A DNA stretch of 13,386 bases from Candidatus Omnitrophota bacterium (lineage in GTDB: Bacteria > Omnitrophota > Koll11 > Gygaellales > Profunditerraquicolaceae). Shown here piece by piece: positions 1 through 7,924 of the stretch. How positions within the stretch are numbered: the stretch's first letter is position 1; each line of letters starts with the position of its first letter. The translations under genes were made by a program, and so were the position numbers. Below the pieces are notes generated by a model. The model was not told the DNA's origin and made no database searches. It worked only from the letters and a program-made list of their open reading frames with translations. The DNA is taken from the NCBI GenBank assembly GCA_028719045.1, contig JAQULD010000038.1:1-13386 (forward strand), in the 5' to 3' direction.

Positions 1-1
1 T

Positions 2-1297
2 CCGATCTCCGGGTTAAGCTATGCCCGGGTGCAGGATTTTATCTTCAGCGTCAATAAAGATAAAAAAGAAGGCGGCTACCTTTACAGGGAATTCCGTTTG
101 AAATTTCCGCGGGTGTGGGATGAATTAATGGAAGAGTTCTTTAAGAGCGTGGGATTCGTGCCTTTATATGAACTGGCTGTAAGCATCTTAAGCAAGTTCG
201 GGATAATAAAGAATTTCCCGGAAAACCAGGGTTTCTTTATGCGCTTCCTTGAGCTTATCAAGGAGCAGGAAAAAGATTATCCGAGCATCGCCGTTTTCCT
301 GGAATTCTTTGATAACGCGCAGGACGAGGACTTGTACGTTAATATCAGCGAAAGCGATTCGGTTAAGGTGCTCACCATCCATAAATCCAAGGGCCTGGAA
401 TTCCCCGTTGTCATCATGCCGTTTTTGGAAATGAACCCGAAGGTCGAGCCGGAAGTGGTTGTGTCCGCCGATAACGAATTAAGGCTGGTGCGCATAAAAA
501 AGAGTTATGCCGATTTTTCTCCTTCCATAGACCGGATTTACAGGAGCGAATACCTCAAATCTTTAGTGGACGAATTATGCGGTATCTACGTGTCTTTTAC
601 CAGGCCCAAAGACGAATTGTATATTTTTATTTCCCCAAAAGCGGAGACCGGGGTGAATTTGGCGGGCCTGCTTTTGCCGGAGAATAATTACGAAAGCGGG
701 GCAAAGCGCGATCCGGAAAAGAAGGACGCTAAAAAGAGCGCTCTCACGCTGGAAATCCCGCCTTCGGAATACAAGGATTGGGTGGGCCTCCTGAAGGATG
801 AATTTATCGACCGGAGCGTCTTGGAATTAAGGGACAGGATCCTAAGCGGCGACATCCTGCATTGCATCCTTTCTTTTATCGGCAATCTTTACGCGGGCGA
901 TAAAGAAGCCGCGATAAAAGCGGCGCTGGACAAAACAAAGATGAAATTCCCTTTTGTAAAAGACTTTAGCGGTTTTGAGCGGATGGTCCGGGGACTTTTG
1001 TCCAATAAAGAGATGAGCCGTTATTTCGAAATAAAAGGGGCGGAAGTTTACCTTGAAAAAGAAATGGTAAATACGTTCGGCGACACAAAAAGAATAGACA
1101 GGTTCATTAAAACCGCGGAAAGCGCCGTGATCATAGATTATAAAAGCGCCAAAGACCCCGCGGCTGGCTATCACGGGCAGGTCAGGGAGTATATGGGGAT
1201 GGTAAAGGAGATTTACCCGGGGCTGGAAGTAAAAGGCGTTCTGATATACCTTGACGACTTGACTTCGGAGGAAGTTAGTTGGAGCATAAATGGATAG
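2..1297 (+). CDS. addA: AddA-type ATP-dependent helicase/nuclease, C-terminal part (5' end outside window)
   Basis: This is the C-terminal portion of a UvrD/RecB-superfamily helicase fused to a RecB-family PD-(D/E)XK nuclease, the AddA role in double-strand-break end processing. The frame is open from base 2 with no stop, so the GTG at 29 is not the start; the Walker A half lies upstream of the window. Visible motifs: helicase motif V-like TIHKSKGLEF (about 374-403), motif VI-like VSFTRP (590-607), then a linker and a complete nuclease domain. That domain has GDILH (GxxxH, about 848-862), RIDRF with its Asp (about 1100), the DYK catalytic pair (Asp 1136-1138, Lys 1142-1144) and QVREY (QxxxY, about 1178-1192). 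The FTRP form of motif VI resembles Bacteroidetes-type enzymes. The stop lies 8 bp inside the next gene, so the two are translationally coupled. The family assignment is firm; the AddA name rests on the AddB-like partner. Confidence 0.88.
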   Translation, partial: PISGLSYARVQDFIFSVNKDKKEGGYLYREFRLKFPRVWDELMEEFFKSVGFVPLYELAVSILSKFGIIKNFPENQGFFMRFLELIKEQEKDYPSIAVFLEFFDNAQDEDLYVNISESDSVKVLTIHKSKGLEFPVVIMPFLEMNPKVEPEVVVSADNELRLVRIKKSYADFSPSIDRIYRSEYLKSLVDELCGIYVSFTRPKDELYIFISPKAETGVNLAGLLLPENNYESGAKRDPEKKDAKKSALTLEIPPSEYKDWVGLLKDEFIDRSVLELRDRILSGDILHCILSFIGNLYAGDKEAAIKAALDKTKMKFPFVKDFSGFERMVRGLLSNKEMSRYFEIKGAEVYLEKEMVNTFGDTKRIDRFIKTAESAVIIDYKSAKDPAAGYHGQVREYMGMVKEIYPGLEVKGVLIYLDDLTSEEVSWSING

Positions 1298-4136
1298 GAT
1301 AATAACCTATAGCTTGCAGGAAAACTTTATAGAAAACCTCGCGGATTTCGTCGAGAAAAATTACATAAGGCAGGGCAAAGACATAAGCCGGCTCGCTTTT
1401 GTGTTCGGCGGCAAGCGCCCGTCGCTTTTCCTGAAGAAAGAACTCTCGCGCAGGATCAAAATGAGCTTTTTAGCCCCGCGCTTCTTCTCCATAGACGAAT
1501 TTATAGAATATATAGTCGCCAAGCAGTCGCCTTGCCTGAAAATATCTGACCTGGACGCCGGTTACATTATTTATAACCTGGCGCATAATGCCGCTTCCGA
1601 TATTTTAAAAGGCAGGGAAAGCTTTTCCAGGTTCCTTCCCTGGGCGAGGGAAATACTTTCTTTTATCGAGCAATTGGACCTTGAAGATATAAAAGACGAT
1701 GCGCTGAAGAATATCCAGGAGAAAGCGCGCATAGGCTATGATGTGCCGGAAAATATCAATTCCCTGCTTAAAAGCGTGATTTATCTGCGTAAAGTTTTTC
1801 ATGAAGTATTAAAAAAACAGGGCATTTGTTCAAGGGGAAGCATGTACCTGTCTGCCGCAGGGTGTATAGGCGAAGCCGGCCTTGAAGAATTCGACCAGGT
1901 CATTTTCTGCGGATTTTTTTACCTGCACAAAACCGAAGAAACGATCATTAAGCATTTGTACGATACCAAAAAGGCGACTCTTATATTCCAGGGCAGCGCG
2001 AAAAACTGGAGCGTTTTGGATAAGCTTGCCAGGGAATTCTCGGTAGCCATTGAACCGGGGCGGGATGTTCCTGCGGAGTATAATCTCAGCGTCATGTCCG
2101 GCTTTGACGCGCATTCCGAGGCCTGCCTGGTCCGGGAAACGCTGAAAAAAATCAAGAGCACGGATAATACGGTGGTGGTGCTGCCGGAATCAGACAATAT
2201 AATCCCTGTGCTTTCCGAGATATCCGGCTGCGCCAAGGATTTTAATGTTTCCATGGGATATCCTTTGAGCCGCAGCTCGCTTTATTCTTTATTCGTCAGC
2301 ATATTTAAAGCGCAGTCCACCGCTAAAGACGGCCGGTATTATACCAAAGATTATTTAAGGGTATTGAGCCATCATTTAATGAAGAATTTAAAACTGCTGC
2401 CTAATCCGTCTTTTACCCGCGTGCTCGTGCATAAGATCGAGGAGATACTGGTAGGCATGGAAAAAACAGCCTTAGGCGGCAGCCTCTTTGTAAGATTATC
2501 CGATATAGAGGGATCGAGGGAGCTGTTTGACCTGGCGCTTATTACCATGAAAAAGATGGAAATTGAGGCCGGCTGGGAGGACATTAAAAAAAGCGTGGAA
2601 CAATTGCATGAGCTGCTTTTCGGAAGCTGGGAAAATTTGCATGATTTTTACGGTTTTTCCCTGAGCCTGGAGAAACTCCTGGATGTGCTGGTGAGAAAAA
2701 GCCTGCTGGGCAATTACCCTTTAAACCTGAAAATGGCGGAAAAGATATTTGCTATAAAACAGGAATTCAACAGTTCAGGGTTCAATAAAGAGCCTTTTTC
2801 CAAAGAAGATATTTTCCGGATATTTGAAAATAAGCTGGAAAGCGAAATGATCTCTTTTTCCGGTTCGCCTTTAAAAGGGCTGCAGATACTTGGGCTGTTC
2901 GAGACCCGGCTGCTCAGTTTTGAAAATGTTATTGTCATGGATGTAAATGAGTCGGTGCTGCCGAAGCTGAAAATTTACGAGCCCCTTATCCCGAGAGAGG
3001 TAATGATAAGCCTGGGGCTAAACCGCCTGGAAAAAGAAGAAGAGATACAGCGGTACCAATTCAGGAGGCTTATATCCTGCGCGCGCAACGTTTACCTTAT
3101 ATATCAGGCAAAAAACGACCGGGAGAAAAGCCGGTTCATAGAAGAGCTGGTTTGGGAAAGGCAGAAACAGACAAATTCATTGGAAGTCCTGTCTGTGCCG
3201 AAGGCGAGTTTTAAAGTCAAGGTTCTGCCTAAAGTGCAAGCGGTAAAAAAAGATAAAGAAATCGCGAAATTCCTGGAAAATTCCGAGTTTTCCGCTTCCG
3301 GAGTTAATACCTATCTGCATTGCCCGTTAAGATTTTATTACCAGTATGTTTTGGGGCTGCGCCGGAAAGAGGACCTGCTGGATGAGCCGGAAGGCGCGGA
3401 TATCGGCACTTTTATCCATGAGCTGCTTAAGGATACGTTCGCGAAATTTGTCGGCAGGCGCCCGCTGATCAACGCGGAATTCAAAAAAGAGTTTTTCGCC
3501 AGGCTTGAGGAAAAATTCAGCGATGAGTTTAGCAGGAAAATGAAGTCCGATTCTTTTCTGATCAAGGAAATATTAGACGTCAGGATGGAGCGGTTCCTGG
3601 AAAACGAAAAAAAGAGGGAGGTTAAGGAAATAATCTGCCTGGAAAAGGTTTTTAAGGGCCAGATAAATTTATCCGGCAGGAATTTCAGGTTTAAGGCGAT
3701 AATTGACAGGATAGACAGGCTCTCCGATGATTCCCTGCTGATACTGGATTATAAATCCGGAGGCACGAATATAATGCCTGTAACTGACATAGAAAAGATA
3801 GAGTCCGCGGGTTTTAGCCGGGAAAGCCTGAAAAACACCGTTAAATCCTTCCAGCTTCCCATATACCTATATCTATTGGATAACCAGGATGATTACAGGG
3901 GGAAAAGGACCAATGCCTGCCTTTATTTCATAAAAGACCTGGAAAAAGACCAGGGGCTTAGCGTTTTATTCAGGAAAGAAGAGCAGTTGGCAAATAAAGA
4001 TAAGATCATGCAGGTTTATCTTAAGGCCCTGGCGGCAATATTTGACGAAATCCTTGACCCCGGGGTGGATTTTAAAGCGGATGAGGATCAGTATTACCAG
4101 TGCGGGACCTGCCCGTTCTTCTATTTATGCAGGTAA
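1290..4136 (+). CDS. addB: AddB-like PD-(D/E)XK nuclease with iron-sulphur cysteines (948 aa)
   Basis: This is the second subunit of an AddAB-type recombination exonuclease. The N-terminus (VFGGKRPSLFLKKEL, from about residue 38) sits where AddB proteins carry a helicase-like Walker A loop, but there is no GKT/GKS, so ATP binding here is probably lost; Bacteroidetes-type AddB proteins look similar. The C-terminal nuclease domain is complete: GTFIH (G706, H710), IDRID (D806, D809), DYK (D820, K822) and QLPIY (Q855, Y859). Cys678 (in LHCPLRF) with Cys938, Cys941 and Cys947 at the extreme C-terminus gives the C...CxxCx5C arrangement that holds a 4Fe-4S cluster in Bacillus AddB. The ATG overlaps the addA end by 8 bp. 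The protein is shorter than Bacillus AddB (about 1,160 aa). Together AddA and AddB should unwind and resect broken DNA ends for RecA loading. Confidence 0.85.
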   Translation: MDRIITYSLQENFIENLADFVEKNYIRQGKDISRLAFVFGGKRPSLFLKKELSRRIKMSFLAPRFFSIDEFIEYIVAKQSPCLKISDLDAGYIIYNLAHNAASDILKGRESFSRFLPWAREILSFIEQLDLEDIKDDALKNIQEKARIGYDVPENINSLLKSVIYLRKVFHEVLKKQGICSRGSMYLSAAGCIGEAGLEEFDQVIFCGFFYLHKTEETIIKHLYDTKKATLIFQGSAKNWSVLDKLAREFSVAIEPGRDVPAEYNLSVMSGFDAHSEACLVRETLKKIKSTDNTVVVLPESDNIIPVLSEISGCAKDFNVSMGYPLSRSSLYSLFVSIFKAQSTAKDGRYYTKDYLRVLSHHLMKNLKLLPNPSFTRVLVHKIEEILVGMEKTALGGSLFVRLSDIEGSRELFDLALITMKKMEIEAGWEDIKKSVEQLHELLFGSWENLHDFYGFSLSLEKLLDVLVRKSLLGNYPLNLKMAEKIFAIKQEFNSSGFNKEPFSKEDIFRIFENKLESEMISFSGSPLKGLQILGLFETRLLSFENVIVMDVNESVLPKLKIYEPLIPREVMISLGLNRLEKEEEIQRYQFRRLISCARNVYLIYQAKNDREKSRFIEELVWERQKQTNSLEVLSVPKASFKVKVLPKVQAVKKDKEIAKFLENSEFSASGVNTYLHCPLRFYYQYVLGLRRKEDLLDEPEGADIGTFIHELLKDTFAKFVGRRPLINAEFKKEFFARLEEKFSDEFSRKMKSDSFLIKEILDVRMERFLENEKKREVKEIICLEKVFKGQINLSGRNFRFKAIIDRIDRLSDDSLLILDYKSGGTNIMPVTDIEKIESAGFSRESLKNTVKSFQLPIYLYLLDNQDDYRGKRTNACLYFIKDLEKDQGLSVLFRKEEQLANKDKIMQVYLKALAAIFDEILDPGVDFKADEDQYYQCGTCPFFYLCR

Positions 4137-4156
4137 TACAAAATAATACTAAATTT

Positions 4157-4168
4157 AATTGCGCAATT
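4157..4168. repeat. Perfect 12-bp palindrome AATTGCGCAATT
   Basis: This is a perfect self-complementary 12-mer in the 90-bp gap between addB and the first PilZ gene. It overlaps a candidate -35 element (TTGCGC, 4159-4164). The position is right for a dimeric regulator's operator, but no known operator is recognised, and AT-rich palindromes can occur by chance. Confidence 0.35.
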
Positions 4169-4187
4169 TGTGATTTCGCTGTAAAAT
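4159..4187 (+). promoter_or_regulatory. Candidate sigma70-type promoter upstream of the PilZ genes
   Basis: TTGCGC (4159-4164, 3 of 6 consensus) is followed after 17 bp by TAAAAT (4182-4187, 5 of 6). It lies in an AT-rich gap after addB, 39 bp before the PilZ start codon. The spacing is ideal but the -35 is weak; the alternative is that the PilZ genes are read through from addAB. Confidence 0.35.
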
Positions 4188-4226
4188 TAATCCAAATAAC
4201 GGTTTTATTAATGGAGACCGCCTGAT

Positions 4227-4640
4227 ATGGCAACAAACAGTTATAACGGAGCTGAACGCCGCAGGTTCAAGCGGATTAAAATCAGCCTTAACGTGATCTA
4301 TAGGCGCAGTGAACCGCCTGATGTGCGCATAAAGACCCTGGATAAAGAAACCAGGGCGGAAATGCTCGATATCGGGATAGGCGGCATGTCTATAGAATCA
4401 GACGTAGATGTCCCCTTACATACGACTTTATGGATAAAATTCACGCTTTCTAAAGCCGAAAAAGCGAGCGTCGGTTTCTTCGGCACGGTAGAAGTCCTGG
4501 GGGAAGTCCGTAATAACGCGAAGCTTGATTCCGGAAAGTACCGGATCGGCATCTCTTTCTCGAAGATCGATGAATACAGCAAGTCTCAAATAGCCAATTT
4601 CGTGGAACAAATAGAAAAGGGAGTTAAGGATCCTCCTTAA
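4227..4640 (+). CDS. PilZ-domain protein, variant motif (137 aa)
   Basis: This is a small single-domain PilZ protein. PilZ domains bind cyclic di-GMP and pass the signal to motility, adhesion or polysaccharide machinery. An arginine-rich start ERRRFKRI (residues 10-17) supplies the RxxxR motif (R12, R16). The second motif, normally (D/N)xSxxG, reads DIGIGG (48-53), so the serine is replaced by Gly50. A conserved RIGISF strand follows at 106-111. There is no signal peptide or membrane segment, so it is cytoplasmic. The ATG is preceded by GGAGA at 4213-4217, a usual distance. The next gene, 50 bp downstream, is a second PilZ protein, which suggests a paralogous pair from duplication. The serine change could weaken ligand binding. 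PilZ fold confidence is high; the specific target is unknown. Confidence 0.82.
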   Translation: MATNSYNGAERRRFKRIKISLNVIYRRSEPPDVRIKTLDKETRAEMLDIGIGGMSIESDVDVPLHTTLWIKFTLSKAEKASVGFFGTVEVLGEVRNNAKLDSGKYRIGISFSKIDEYSKSQIANFVEQIEKGVKDPP

Positions 4641-4690
4641 TTTGAAATAAAACTGGATTTACCGGCAAAATAAAAGACAGGAAGCCCGCT

Positions 4691-5047
4691 GTGGATGAGA
4701 AAAGGATCGCTCCAAGGATATCCTGGAATTTTGTGGTAAAATACAGGCTGCGCAGGGATGAATTCCCCGGGCCATGGGAAGTTTCCGTTATCCAGAACAT
4801 AAGCAAGTGCGGCTGTTGTTTTTTCGGCAGCGTTCAGTTTGAACTGGGAGCCGTGCTAGATGTGGAAATAAAGCTGCCGAGCATGAAGGAACCGATGACA
4901 TTCGTGGGAGAGGTTAAACGTTGCGATTCCAATAAAGACAGGAACATGAATTCCTTCCGCATAGGCGTCAAATTCCTGGAAATGGATGAGACAAAAAAGG
5001 ACAATTTCTTCTCTACCGTGGACTTTTTCCTGAAGAAGCAATCCTAA
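4691..5047 (+). CDS. PilZ-domain protein, canonical c-di-GMP motifs (118 aa)
   Basis: This is the second tandem single-domain PilZ protein. It has both c-di-GMP contact motifs: RxxxR at R5-R9 (in EKRIAPR) and NxSxxG as NISKCG (N36, S38, G41). A RIGVKF strand (nt about 4958-4975) matches the RIGISF strand of its neighbour. It is predicted cytoplasmic, with no other domain. Three cysteines, C40, C42 and C43, cluster right at the ligand motif, which is unusual. The start is a GTG at 4691, chosen because AGGAAG (4679-4684) lies 6 bp before it and because the RxxxR motif would be lost with any later start. No terminator separates it from its upstream partner, so the pair is probably co-transcribed. 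The output process cannot be told from the sequence. Confidence 0.82.
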   Translation: MDEKRIAPRISWNFVVKYRLRRDEFPGPWEVSVIQNISKCGCCFFGSVQFELGAVLDVEIKLPSMKEPMTFVGEVKRCDSNKDRNMNSFRIGVKFLEMDETKKDNFFSTVDFFLKKQS

Positions 5048-5089
5048 AGAAAGACCTCCCTTTTTTAGCTTAATAATTAATAATAATAG

Positions 5090-5117
5090 TTGCAACTTAA
5101 TAAAAATATGTTATACT
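5090..5117 (+). promoter_or_regulatory. Extended -10 promoter for rpsB-tsf-pyrH-frr
   Basis: TTGCAA (5090-5095, 4 of 6) and TATACT (5112-5117, 5 of 6) are 16 bp apart, and a TG dinucleotide at 5109-5110 one base before the -10 makes it an extended -10 element. The surroundings are very AT-rich. Predicted transcription would start near 5124, leaving a leader of about 53 nt. This is the best promoter candidate in the window and sits before a ribosomal protein gene, as expected. Confidence 0.65.
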
Positions 5118-5160
5118 TATAAAACTAACTTTTTTAGACAACACACAAACTGATTTTTTG

Positions 5161-5168
5161 AAAGGGGG
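5161..5168 (+). promoter_or_regulatory. Strong ribosome binding site deciding the TTG start of rpsB
   Basis: AAAGGGGG lies 8 bp before a TTG codon at 5177. There is no ATG or GTG in frame nearby, and the residues straight after the TTG (PSELIKQFLEAGVHFGH) are the conserved start of S2. The strong Shine-Dalgarno sequence plausibly makes up for the weak start codon. Confidence 0.7.
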
Positions 5169-5176
5169 AATTTATT

Positions 5177-6076
5177 TTGCCTTCAGAATTAATTAAACAA
5201 TTTTTGGAAGCTGGGGTTCATTTCGGCCACAAGGTCTCTCGCTGGAACCCCAAAATGAAGAAATTCATTTTCGGCCAAAGAAGCGGTATTTACATTATTG
5301 ATCTGGAAAAAACCGAGGAGTGCCTTAATAAAGCCAGGGATTTCCTGATGGATTTAGCCTCTAAAGGGGAAACCGTGCTTTTTGTGGGTACAAAAAAACA
5401 AGCCCAGGAAGTGGTCTTGCAGGAAGCGGTGCGCAGCGGAATGTTTTATGTCACGGAACGCTGGCCGGGCGGGTTACTTACTAATTTTGCCACGATAAAA
5501 AAGAGCATAAACCGCCTGAAAGAAATAGAGAAAATGAAGGAAGACGGCACTTTCCAGCAGTTTACCAAGAAGGAACAGGCCCTTTTGGAAAAAGAATTAA
5601 CCAAATTGAAGAAGAACTTTTCCGGTATTGTTCCGATGGAGCGCATGCCGAAAGCCATATTCATTGTGGATACTAAAAAGGAAGAAACAGCGGTCCAGGA
5701 AGCAAACAGGCTGTCCATTCCGGTGGTGGGGCTTATCGATACCAATTCTAACCCTGATGTAATAGCTTATCCTGTTCCGGGCAATGATGATGCGACAAAA
5801 TCTATAAGCCTGGTCACCAGCCTTATAGCTGAGAGCATAATCAATGGGCGCAAGAAATTCCTTTCGTATCTTTCCGAAACTGGGGTTGCCGCTAAACAAG
5901 AAAAAGAAAAATCCGCTGAATTGCCTTCTGTTGAGCCTGATGAAGAGGTAAAAATAAAAGAAATAGAAGAGATCGTGGAGACAGCTGGGACAACCGACAG
6001 CGAAAGTAAAACTTCCAAGAAGGGCCGCGTTAAACCGGTTTCCGACGATAAATCAAGAAACAGAAAGAAGGTATAA
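5177..6076 (+). CDS. rpsB: 30S ribosomal protein S2, with long charged C-terminal tail (299 aa)
   Basis: S2 sits on the head-body junction of the small ribosomal subunit and is needed to recruit S1. Conserved family blocks: LLEAGVHFGH-like (9-18), RWNPKMKKFIFG (22-33), GIYIIDLEKT (37-46), FVGTKKQAQ (69-77), ERWPGGLLTNF (94-104) and the IPVVGLIDTNSNPD block (181-194). The globular fold ends near residue 238; a further 60 residues form a tail that is first Glu/Lys-rich and then strongly basic (ending RNRKKV), beyond the usual 240-260 aa length. The start codon is TTG, supported by AAAGGGGG. The gene is first in the rpsB-tsf-pyrH-frr block, an arrangement very widespread in bacteria, and tsf begins 4 bp after its stop. 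Confidence 0.97.
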   Translation: MPSELIKQFLEAGVHFGHKVSRWNPKMKKFIFGQRSGIYIIDLEKTEECLNKARDFLMDLASKGETVLFVGTKKQAQEVVLQEAVRSGMFYVTERWPGGLLTNFATIKKSINRLKEIEKMKEDGTFQQFTKKEQALLEKELTKLKKNFSGIVPMERMPKAIFIVDTKKEETAVQEANRLSIPVVGLIDTNSNPDVIAYPVPGNDDATKSISLVTSLIAESIINGRKKFLSYLSETGVAAKQEKEKSAELPSVEPDEEVKIKEIEEIVETAGTTDSESKTSKKGRVKPVSDDKSRNRKKV

Positions 6077-6080
6077 AACA

Positions 6081-6605
6081 ATGGTCGTTTCTGTTGATAC
6101 TATAAAAGAATTAAGAAACTTGACTTCAGCCAGCGTTATGGATTGCAAAAGGGCTCTTCAGGAAGCGAGCGGCGACCTTAAGAAAGCCGCGGAATTACTG
6201 AAGAAGAGAGGCTTGGAGATTGCCGCGAAAAAGAAGGACAGGGCGGCAAAGCAGGGCAGGATCGAAGCTTATATACACCACGGGAATAAAATAGGCGTTT
6301 TGTTAGAGGTCAACTGTGAGTCTGACTTTGTGGCGCGAAACAGCGATTTTTGCCAGTTTACCAAAGATATTTCCATGCAGATCGCCGCTTGTAATCCTAT
6401 ATATGTAAGTAAAGACGATGTGCCGGCAGATGTCCTGGAACAGCAGCACAATAAAGAGCAGTTCTTAAAGGAATCTTGTCTTTTAGAGCAGGTTTTTGTC
6501 AAAGATCCAAGCCTTGTCATAAAAGATTATTTAACCGGCCTAATAGCCAAAATCGGTGAAAATATCCTTATTCGCAGATTTGTGCGGTATAAAGTTGGCG
6601 AATAA
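6081..6605 (+). CDS. tsf: Elongation factor Ts, short form (174 aa)
   Basis: EF-Ts is the guanine nucleotide exchange factor that regenerates EF-Tu-GTP. The N-terminal UBA-like helical domain (residues 1-45) contains [19 protein letters not shown]. The hallmark TDFVA motif appears as SDFVA (81-85) within [10 protein letters not shown]. The C-terminus has the conserved [11 protein letters not shown] and [11 protein letters not shown] blocks. At 174 aa it is much shorter than the E. coli protein (283 aa) and closer to the single-core Thermus type (196 aa); the second core subdomain and coiled coil are absent. The missing parts lie between conserved blocks, so this is a compact family form and not a broken gene. 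AAGAAGG at 6065-6071 serves the ATG. The stop codon overlaps the pyrH start by one base (TAATG), so translation is coupled. Confidence 0.96.
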   Translation: MVVSVDTIKELRNLTSASVMDCKRALQEASGDLKKAAELLKKRGLEIAAKKKDRAAKQGRIEAYIHHGNKIGVLLEVNCESDFVARNSDFCQFTKDISMQIAACNPIYVSKDDVPADVLEQQHNKEQFLKESCLLEQVFVKDPSLVIKDYLTGLIAKIGENILIRRFVRYKVGE

Positions 6606-7327
6606 TGTCCCATCCCATCTATAAAAGGATAGTCCTTAAACTAAGCGGTGAGGCGCTTCAAGGCAGGAAGCCCCACGGCATCGACCAGTCTATTTTAGTT
6701 TCTATCGCCCGCCAGATAAAAGAAATCAGAGATCTCAAGATCGATGTGGCATTAGTGCTTGGCGGCGGAAACATTTTCAGGGGCCAGGAGAATACCGCTT
6801 CCCTGGGGCTGGATATGGACAGGTCCGTAGCCGATTATATGGGTATGCTTGCGACTGTGATCAACGGCCTGGCGCTTCAGGCCGTGCTTGAGAAAATGGG
6901 CGTGCCTACGCGCGTGATGACAGCGATAGAGATGCAGCGTATCGCGGAACCCTATATCAGGAGGCGCGCCATAAGGCACCTTGAGAAAAACCGCGTGGTC
7001 ATATTCGTGGCGGGGACAGGCAACCCGTTCTTTACTACCGATACCGCCGCGGCCCTGAGAGCTATGGAAATAAAAGCCGACGCGATACTAAAAGCGACCA
7101 AAGTCGACGGTGTTTATTCCGCCGATCCCATGAAAGTAAAGAACGCGAAGAAATTCCACAAGCTAAAATATATAGATGTACTGAAAAAAGGCCTTAAAGT
7201 GATGGACGCTACCGCGATAAGCCTTTGCATGGACAATAAATTACCCATAGTGGTTTTTAATCTCAACCGGGAAGGCAACGTAAAGCGCGTGGTTATGGGG
7301 GAAAAGATAGGTACCGTAGTTTCGTAA
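6605..7327 (+). CDS. pyrH: Uridylate (UMP) kinase (240 aa)
   Basis: This enzyme phosphorylates UMP to UDP with ATP in pyrimidine nucleotide synthesis. It is the bacterial hexameric type of the amino-acid-kinase fold. Diagnostic segments in order: KLSGEAL (12-18, phosphate binding), LGGGNIFRG (52-60), [15 protein letters not shown] (77-91), [17 protein letters not shown] (137-153, UMP and phosphate contacts), [10 protein letters not shown] (166-175, ATP side) and [12 protein letters not shown] near the C-terminus. The length of 240 aa is typical of the family. It starts within the tsf stop codon (one-base overlap) and ends 22 bp before frr, so it belongs to the translation operon. Regulation by GTP and UTP is known for the family; nothing in this sequence shows a departure from it. 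Confidence 0.97.
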   Translation: MSHPIYKRIVLKLSGEALQGRKPHGIDQSILVSIARQIKEIRDLKIDVALVLGGGNIFRGQENTASLGLDMDRSVADYMGMLATVINGLALQAVLEKMGVPTRVMTAIEMQRIAEPYIRRRAIRHLEKNRVVIFVAGTGNPFFTTDTAAALRAMEIKADAILKATKVDGVYSADPMKVKNAKKFHKLKYIDVLKKGLKVMDATAISLCMDNKLPIVVFNLNREGNVKRVVMGEKIGTVVS

Positions 7328-7349
7328 GCTTTTACATAGGGGGCATACT

Positions 7350-7910
7350 ATGACCGCCAGAGAAGTTTTGCACAGTACCGAAGACAAAATGAAGAAGGCA
7401 GTTGATTTTGTAACCCGCGAATTTTCAGAAATAAGGACCGGAAGGGCCAGCCCTCACCTGGTAGAGGGGCTGCATATCGATTATTACGGTACACCGACCT
7501 TAATCAAGCAGCTCGCGCAAATCTCGGTCCCAGATCCGCACCTTATAGTAATTCAGCCTTGGGATGTTTCGGCTATTGCCGAAATAGAGAAGGCGATCAT
7601 GAAATCAAATATAGGTATTAATCCGGCAAACGACGGCAAAGTGATCCGGCTTTCTGTGCCCCAGTTATCCAAAGAAAGGCGCCAGGAGCTTGTAAAGGTA
7701 GTGCATAAGATCGCCGAAGAAGGAAGAATATCCCTGCGTACCATCAGGCGCGATGCGAAAGAGCTTTTGGAAAAATCAGAAAAAGATAAGGCTATTACCG
7801 AAGATGATAAATTCAAAGCGGTAGAAGAATTGCAGAAGCTTGTTGATAAATATATCGCCAAAGTCGAAGAAATCCTCAAAACAAAAGAAACAGAAGTCCT
7901 GGAACATTAA
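7350..7910 (+). CDS. frr: Ribosome recycling factor (186 aa)
   Basis: RRF works with EF-G to split the post-termination ribosome. The family-defining EIRTGRASPHLV block is at residues 27-38. It is followed by the small alpha/beta domain (YYGTPTLIKQLAQISVPD and IQPWD), then KAIMKSNIGINPANDGKVIRL-type sequence. The long C-terminal helices contain RRQELVKVVHKIAEEGR, ISLRTIRRDA and a Lys/Glu-rich end. The length matches the usual 185 aa. The ATG has AGGGGG (7338-7343) 6 bp upstream. It is the last gene of the rpsB-tsf-pyrH-frr block. No hairpin terminator is visible in the 14 bp before the tRNA-Lys gene, so read-through into the tRNAs is possible. Confidence 0.97.
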   Translation: MTAREVLHSTEDKMKKAVDFVTREFSEIRTGRASPHLVEGLHIDYYGTPTLIKQLAQISVPDPHLIVIQPWDVSAIAEIEKAIMKSNIGINPANDGKVIRLSVPQLSKERRQELVKVVHKIAEEGRISLRTIRRDAKELLEKSEKDKAITEDDKFKAVEELQKLVDKYIAKVEEILKTKETEVLEH

Positions 7911-7924
7911 ATTAAATTAAATTT

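Noticed and set aside
29..31. GTG at 29 as the start of the helicase gene
   Set aside because: The frame is open back to base 2 with helicase-like sequence, and the protein would lack its ATPase half; the gene simply begins before the window.
5044..5068. Possible terminator hairpin after the second PilZ gene
   Set aside because: The CTAAAGAAAG/CCTTTTTTAG pairing is AT-rich with a mismatch and a G-U pair, includes the stop codon and has no U-tract after it.
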